From Gracilaria vermiculophylla (Eukaryota; Rhodophyta; Florideophyceae; Gracilariales; Gracilariaceae): DNA of 10,400 nucleotides. The notes below the pieces were generated by a model. That model worked only from the letters and a program-made list of their open reading frames with translations, was not told the origin of the DNA and did not search any database. Shown one piece after another: positions 6,032 to 10,400 of the stretch. The position numbers and the translations under genes were made by a program. Location: NCBI GenBank assembly GCA_019155205.2, contig JAHNZQ020000022.1, forward strand, positions 225,068 to 235,467. The letters are read 5' to 3'. Numbering within the stretch: position 1 is the stretch's first letter; each line of letters begins with the position of its first letter.

Positions 6032-8524
6032 ATGCAGACTATGGGAAACTACAGGAACCGTGCTGGCTCGTTTCAATCACAGCAGCAACGATCGCCTCAA
6101 GGCAGACCGATTAACGATTCGGGGCACCGTCGCAAGCGACAGCAGCGGCAACCACCAGAGCACGATGCAGGCATTCCCCGAGAGGTTGCGCCGCACTTGT
6201 CCAATAGTACTACTAGAGATGATGAGCGGCACAACAACTCGCAAGCAGCACAGCAAGACTATGCGTCACCACAGCAGCAGCAGCAGCAGTCGTACCATCA
6301 GCAGCAACAGCAACCTCGCGGCAAGGTGCGCCGGCGCTTTTTGCGGTCCGACAATGATTCCAACAGCAGCAGCGGCAGCAGTTTCATGACGAGCGGTCGA
6401 GGAGGATCTTCCAACAGCGGCGCTGCCCACAGCAGCAAACGCCGCGGCTACAATTCGCACAACAAAAAGAAAAAGGCGCGACCCGACGAGTCGTTGCTGG
6501 GGAAAACGGGAGTCTCGGCCCTGTACGAGTGGTGCAGCAAAAAGCAGCAGCGCTTTCATCACAGCAACCACAGCAATATTAATAATAATAATACTCCGAC
6601 CGTGCCAACGTTTACGCTGCAGCAGCCATTTTCATCGGAAGAATTCGATTGCACAGTATATTTGGGTGACGACAAGAATGGTGGCGAGCTCAAGGAATGG
6701 GGCAAAGGTCGCGGGAGAAACAAGAATGCGGCCAAACAAGAAGCTGCGCGACGAGCATTGCAGGCGCTCTTACCTGGCGTAGTGTTTGACGAGGAAACAG
6801 GTATTCTCGTGACGCTTCCACCAACGACGACAACAACAACAACTGTAAATGGTGCCAATGCTGATAATCATCGCAATCATCATCATCGCACGAGTGCGTC
6901 CAATCTCGATGATTTGGCACCGAATCTAGCCAAGCAACTGGCGATTGGTCATCAGGGCGGCGATTCAACAACAGCATCACCGTTGGATGTTGCAAGTCGA
7001 ACTAGTACCACCAAGAGCAAGCAGCAAACCAACAAGCAATCGTCATCCTCGCAACAACAACAACCCAAAAGAAGTCTTGGCGTTTATTTGGATGCATCTA
7101 CCACATCCGAAGACGAACGTAGCGAAAGCAGCGCTTATTACGCATCGCGCGGCGCCAGCGTGTGCTCCCAGTTGTTGCACGCAATTGTCCAGATTGATTC
7201 GGCCCGGATCCCAGAAGCACCCGTGTTTTCTTACGTGGTGAATCCCTTGCCGCAACCATTGGTCAATAACGCAACGACCAGCGGCAGTTACAGTGGTGTT
7301 GGTGTTGGAACAAGCAGTATTGCCACTACTGTTGGTGCTGCTGCTAAGTCGTCGTTGTCAATGTCGATTAGCAACAACAACAATGTCTCGTCGTCGAAAC
7401 GTCGCATTGCAACAGTCGTCAATGCTATGGCACGTGGTTCGTTCACCTGTACGGCTCGATTGAAAGTAGTTTCATCGGTTGTCGCGAGAGTGGATAATGG
7501 TGACTCCAAAGACGACAACGACGCTGTCGAGGAAGATAAGACGGAAGAAACACTCGAAGCGGCGGGTGTCGGCGGTACCAAACGAGAAGCTCGACATGTC
7601 GCCTCGGCTAAGTTGCTGGCTCTGCTGTTTCCCGAATGCAGCGACATGGTTCAGGTCAAAGTGGCGGCCGAAGCCATGCGAGAACGATATGCTGCCAGCA
7701 AGGCGCTCAAACAACAGGCGGCAGCCATTTCATCTAGAGAGGAGGCTGGTGAAAGCAACAAGCGACCGTGCGTGGAACGACCCTTGTTTGCCTTTGCTCA
7801 CGCGACAGACCCTCCGCTAGCTCGGAGCATGGAAGAGGAGCTCGGCCTTGTTCTCGACATGCCACGCTATCGGAAATCGTCCGGTGACTCTGAAGACGAT
7901 CTTATCATGTCGGTCAACGCCGTTGCACTGTCGGAGAGTGCTGCGAGTTTGGACCACCGGTCGCGCGCATCGGCATTTCGCCAGCTTAGCCGACAAAAGC
8001 AAATTGACGCTCTCGTCGAGTCGGTGCTGCAAGTTGTCAATGACCGGGACGAAGAAGGGAGGTCGCTGCCGGAAGAGTTAACTCCGGATGATGTTGGACT
8101 CTTTCAGTTGCGTCGCGCCGAGCCGGAGGATTTGCATTGGATCAAGAAGTTGTTTGACGGGCCCAGTGACCAAGATCCCTTTTCTCAGCGGTACCATTCG
8201 AGGCGAGACTCTCCAAAGTTCGGCCCCGCGCCCCTTTTGTTGGAAGCGACACCATCCTATCCTGGCGAAGCAGAGAACCCGTCAAACAACAGCCAGAATG
8301 ACACCTCCTCAGAGCTCATTTCACGGCTTTGGTCGTCGTCATCAATTGTCTTGCTTCTCTGCCGCGCCATTGCCGCATACGAGGACCCGCCTCTCGGCTG
8401 TGCCGTCCTTACTCTGGGTTTCTCCATGGAAGAGGGGCGCATCCTGCGTTTGGCGAAAATTGCGAGCGAACCTCATTTACCGCAAGAGCGTTTTGTGGAA
8501 TGCCTACAAAAGTTTGCAAAGCAT
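6032..8524 (+). CDS. dsRNA-binding region of a Dus-dsRBD gene, with GNAT-like tail
   Basis: This frame 2 block is continuous with the Dus block apart from TAG 5942-5944; 6032 is only the first ATG after that stop. Unspliced, the ORF runs to TAA at 8846-8848, but from 8525 its composition collapses, so I end the real coding at a candidate intron. Counting from 6032: residues 1-150 are Gln/Ser/Arg-rich and end in a basic NKKKKAR patch. Residues 158-248 form a clear double-stranded RNA-binding domain (VSALYEWCSKK, then FDCTVYLG, then GKGRGRNKNAAKQEAARRAL), with an Asn/His insert in the first loop. Residues 371-545 look like a second dsRBD-like unit (FTCTARLKV, then GGTKREARHVASAKLLALLFPE), split by low-complexity inserts. 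Residues 688-831 (FQLRRAEPEDLHWIKKLF, then LGCAVLTLG and GRILRLAKI) recall a GNAT acetyltransferase fold, but no RxxGxG acetyl-CoA loop is visible, so that part is tentative. The probable role is tRNA or dsRNA binding that supports the Dus domain. Confidence 0.7.
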
Positions 8525-8567
8525 GTGCCGGATTGTTTGCGAGGCGGGCAGCGCCTCGGGCGGCCGG
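8524..8567 (+). repeat. 44-bp direct repeat, copy 1
   Basis: This is identical over 44 bases to 8728-8771, with start points 204 bp apart. It contains a perfect 6-bp hairpin (GAGGCG at 8541-8546, CGCCTC at 8552-8557, 5-base loop). It coincides with the point where protein-like reading switches from frame 2 to frame 0, and lies almost wholly within a candidate 58-bp intron (8525-8582). Confidence 0.9.
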
Positions 8568-8582
8568 AACGACAACTCGCAG
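8525..8582 (+). other. Candidate 58-bp phase-0 intron
   Basis: Upstream coding ends on a codon boundary (CAT, 8522-8524). GT at 8525-8526 and AG at 8581-8582 bound 58 bases; removing them joins frame 2 to frame 0, which then reads CAG codons and LCRQLPPAPLAV. The donor (GTGCCG) is weak and the AG belongs to a CAG run, so neighbouring acceptors are equally possible. The alternative is that this is exonic and the frame change is a lesion, or that two separate genes abut here. Confidence 0.35.
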
Positions 8583-8717
8583 CAGCAGCAGCAGCAGCTC
8601 TGCCGGCAACTGCCCCCCGCACCACTTGCCGTCGCAGGAACTGTTGCCACCTCCACTGCTACCACGACGACGACCGCAGTAGTAGCGGTACCGCCCAGTG
8701 TTACGCTTGTTGCGTTG

Positions 8718-8808
8718 GTGAGTCGATTGTGCCGGATTGTTTGCGAGGCGGGCAGCGCCTCGGGCGGCCGGCCGACCGCCCGCCGGAGGCTTTTGTTCCT
8801 TTGTCAAG
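8718..8808 (+). other. Probable 91-bp phase-0 intron
   Basis: The donor GTGAGT at 8718-8723 matches the eukaryotic consensus. The acceptor AAG at 8806-8808 is preceded by a pyrimidine-rich stretch (TTTTGTTCCTTTGTC). Both ends fall on codon boundaries, and excision converts frame 0 (PPSVTLVAL) into frame 1 (TFYGPKLKARADLRD), which is where the next convincing protein sequence lies. The interior holds copy 2 of the 44-bp repeat and a second GC hairpin. Confidence 0.6.
8728..8771 (+). repeat. 44-bp direct repeat, copy 2
   Basis: Identical to 8524-8567. Its hairpin arms are at 8745-8750 and 8756-8761. Just beyond, CGGGCGG (8761-8767) and CCGCCCG (8776-8782) can form another 7-bp stem. The copy lies inside the probable 91-bp intron. 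Confidence 0.9.
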
Positions 8809-9780
8809 ACCTTCTACGGCCCCAAGCTCAAGGCCCGGGCGGATTTAAGAGACGTGGCCATGATGGTGGTGTACCATTTAATTCAAGGCCATCACGGTGC
8901 GTGCTTGCAGCAGAACTTTTTGAACAGGAGCGGAGACACGTTGCGCCCGGCGGCGTGGCTTGTTGTGAGTGAAAATGTGGCGGAAGACCGGCGCAACGGC
9001 ACGTTGTCCGACAGCGACACAAAGAGTAACAAGGCGGCGGCAACGTTGAGCAGTGCTGAATCGCTCTTTTATTATTATCCATTTGTGCCATGCGGCGATT
9101 GAGGAGGTCGCGAGTGCCATGGCCGTCAACAATGGAGGAGGGCTGCCCTACAGCGATCGAATCGAATATGCGGCCGCGGCCTTTATTGTCGAGGCCAAAT
9201 GTCCCGTCGTGGACGCTCGATTGACCAACTTTTGCCTGTCCAAATCGGTTTCGTGTCTGGAATTGCCGTCGTTGTCGTCGCCCAGTGGACCCGATGCGGC
9301 CGTGTCGTCGTCGGTCCCGACGCTCAACTCGTGGCCCCAGTTTTCGAGCATTACGTCGCTCAACAATTTGGGGACCATTCCGGGCGTCAAGAGCATTACC
9401 AGCATGAGCGGTCAAAGACTTGGCGAGCAAGGGAAATGTCAACAAGATGGGGAATCTAGCGCAAGTCAAGAGCATGGAAAGCATGGGCAAGAACGACTCG
9501 TACGCCTTTTTGGAAGTCTTTTTTGGTGACCGCAGCTTGTCCAATCTCAGCGGTATGGGAGGTGGACTCGGTGGTCAACGGGGAATGATGTCGTCGCTGT
9601 CCAATTTGCGCCAGCCGGTGAAGATCAAGACAATGAAATTGGCTTGAGCCTGGAGGACGAGTCGCCGTCGCACCACAATATGAAAAAGGAGTACCAGGTT
9701 GCGGCTCTCGGTGGCTTTACTCCGGGCATGGCGGCAGCGGCTGCCGCCGCCGCGGCTTCCACCAAATCTTTCATGGGAGA

Positions 9781-9832
9781 ACAACAACAACAACAAGGCG
9801 ACGCTGGCTGCAACAACAACAACAACAACAGT
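9781..9832 (+). repeat. CAA triplet tracts (poly-Gln then poly-Asn)
   Basis: Two CAA/AAC runs (9781-9796 and 9811-9832) are separated by 14 bases. In the same reading frame the first is read as Gln and the second, offset by one base, as Asn. Confidence 0.85.
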
Positions 9833-10013
9833 AGCGGCATGGAAACTGGAACGCCCAAGCGAGCCTACGACGACGCTTTGGCGGCGCGCGGATTGATTTC
9901 CCGTCAGCCGCAGCTGCGAAAAGCTGACGGATCTCGTGCTGCCCGCCAAGATCCAGCGCACGCTGTCCCAAGAGTTTGTCAACAAGTCGCAAATGCCGCA
10001 GTCGTCGTTTGCG

Positions 10014-10197
10014 CAACAACAACAACAACAACAGCAGCAGTCGTCATCGTCGTCGGCGGCGGCAGCACCCGTTGCTGCTGCTGCTGCGTCATCCCACCAC
10101 CAACAACAGCAGTACCCTGGCCAACAAGCGACGGAACCGCAAAGCAGCGAATCGAAACTCTCGTCGTCGGAGCCGGAGCAGCAGCAGCAGCAGCAGG
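10014..10197 (+). repeat. CAA/CAG, TCG and GCT triplet cluster
   Basis: A dense cluster of short triplet runs: CAA/CAG at about 10014-10040, TCG and GCG runs to about 10065, GCT at 10072-10086, and CAG near 10180-10197. In frame 0 they encode Gln, Ser, Ala and Gln tracts directly before the RING-H2 finger. Confidence 0.8.
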
Positions 10198-10400
10198 ACA
10201 ATGACAACTCGTGTGACAATGACGGCCAGGTGCACGTTTCGTCCACAACGGCGTGCGTCATGTGCGGGCAAACCAATGTGGATACGCAGCTCCGCCCGTG
10301 CGGGCACATGTTTCACGAGAGCTGCCTCAAACCGAGTCTCACGAACAATAGCGGTGGTGTACCACCGAAATGTCCCAGCAACAGCAGCAGCGCAAATAAT

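Larger units (their letters stand above)
8583..10400 (+). pseudogene. RING-H2 finger protein, frame-disrupted, 3' truncated by window
   Basis: RING-H2 proteins are usually E3 ubiquitin ligases. Protein-like sequence runs through: frame 0, 8583-8717 (Gln run, Pro/Ala/Thr-rich); the intron 8718-8808; frame 1 from 8809 (TFYGPKLKARADLRD to SSAESLFYYY); frame 2 from about 9081 (HAAIEEVASAMAV to VKSITSMS); frame 0 from about 9411 (VKDLASKGNV to KIKTMKLA); frame 2 from about 9644 (LSLEDESPSHH, poly-Ala, poly-Gln, poly-Asn, to ISRQPQL); and frame 0 from 9924 (LTDLVLPAKIQ) to the edge. Each change after the intron equals one base gained or lost, mostly within a short run. The zinc ligands near the edge are C at 10254 and 10263, C 10299, H 10305, H 10314, C 10323 and C 10371, fitting C-x2-C-x11-C-x-H-x2-H-x2-C. 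The eighth ligand is not seen before the window ends. Whether this continues the dsRBD polypeptide or is a separate gene beginning near 8583 is open. The segment before the RING is not a family I recognise. Confidence 0.55.

Noticed and set aside
8568..8848. Continuation of the 938-codon ORF through the two repeats to TAA at 8848
   Set aside because: From 8525 this frame gives poly-Ala, Cys/Arg-rich and Pro/Ser-rich sequence unlike the upstream protein, while the spliced alternative reads into a convincing segment.
1..10400. rRNA or tRNA genes
   Set aside because: No conserved rRNA core words or tRNA cloverleaf with a T-loop box were seen.

Overview
The window looks like nuclear DNA of a microbial eukaryote, most likely a diatom or related stramenopile. 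The reasons are very long CAG/CAA/AGC trinucleotide tracts inside coding sequence, Gln/Asn/Ser-rich linkers, few and very short introns, eukaryotic domains (dsRNA-binding, RING-H2) and a large eukaryotic DDE transposase. The organism is inferred from style only; no rRNA or organelle marker is present.

Layout. (1) 1-289: non-coding flank with a CTAG-rich degenerate repeat. (2) 290-3295, minus strand: an intact 1001-codon ORF whose D/D/E spacing, CxxC motif and late HxxH-E block resemble the RAG1/Transib/CMC group of cut-and-paste transposases. (3) 3341-4096, plus strand: a short acidic coding-looking frame, then a 208-codon ORF of unknown function. (4) 4097-4357: probable promoter/leader. (5) 4358-8524, plus strand: a broken but readable gene in which a DusA-type tRNA-dihydrouridine synthase runs, across one in-frame TAG, into a Gln-rich linker, one clear dsRBD, a second split dsRBD-like unit and a possible GNAT-like region. 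(6) 8525-8808: two copies of a 44-bp GC-rich hairpin repeat, each inside a candidate phase-0 intron. (7) 8809-10400: a low-complexity protein reaching a RING-H2 finger at the window edge, readable only by changing frame four times at single-base irregularities.

The most unusual points are the apparent DusA-dsRBD fusion (human DUS2 also joins a Dus domain to a dsRBD, but with a different Dus subtype), the identical hairpin repeats at two candidate introns, and two in-frame TAG codons directly after glutamine codons. The disrupted blocks (4358-5944 and 8809-10400) carry all of the apparent lesions: two TAGs, one deletion of a conserved Dus motif and five one-base frame changes at or near short runs. 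The transposase and the 2.5-kb dsRBD block carry none. Uncorrected base-calling errors and pseudogene decay both fit, and the sequence alone cannot separate them.

Functionally, the Dus-dsRBD part would modify tRNA uridines with help from an RNA-binding tail, and the RING part suggests ubiquitin-ligase activity. Whether these are one polypeptide or two adjacent genes is unresolved; the boundary would be near 8525-8583.
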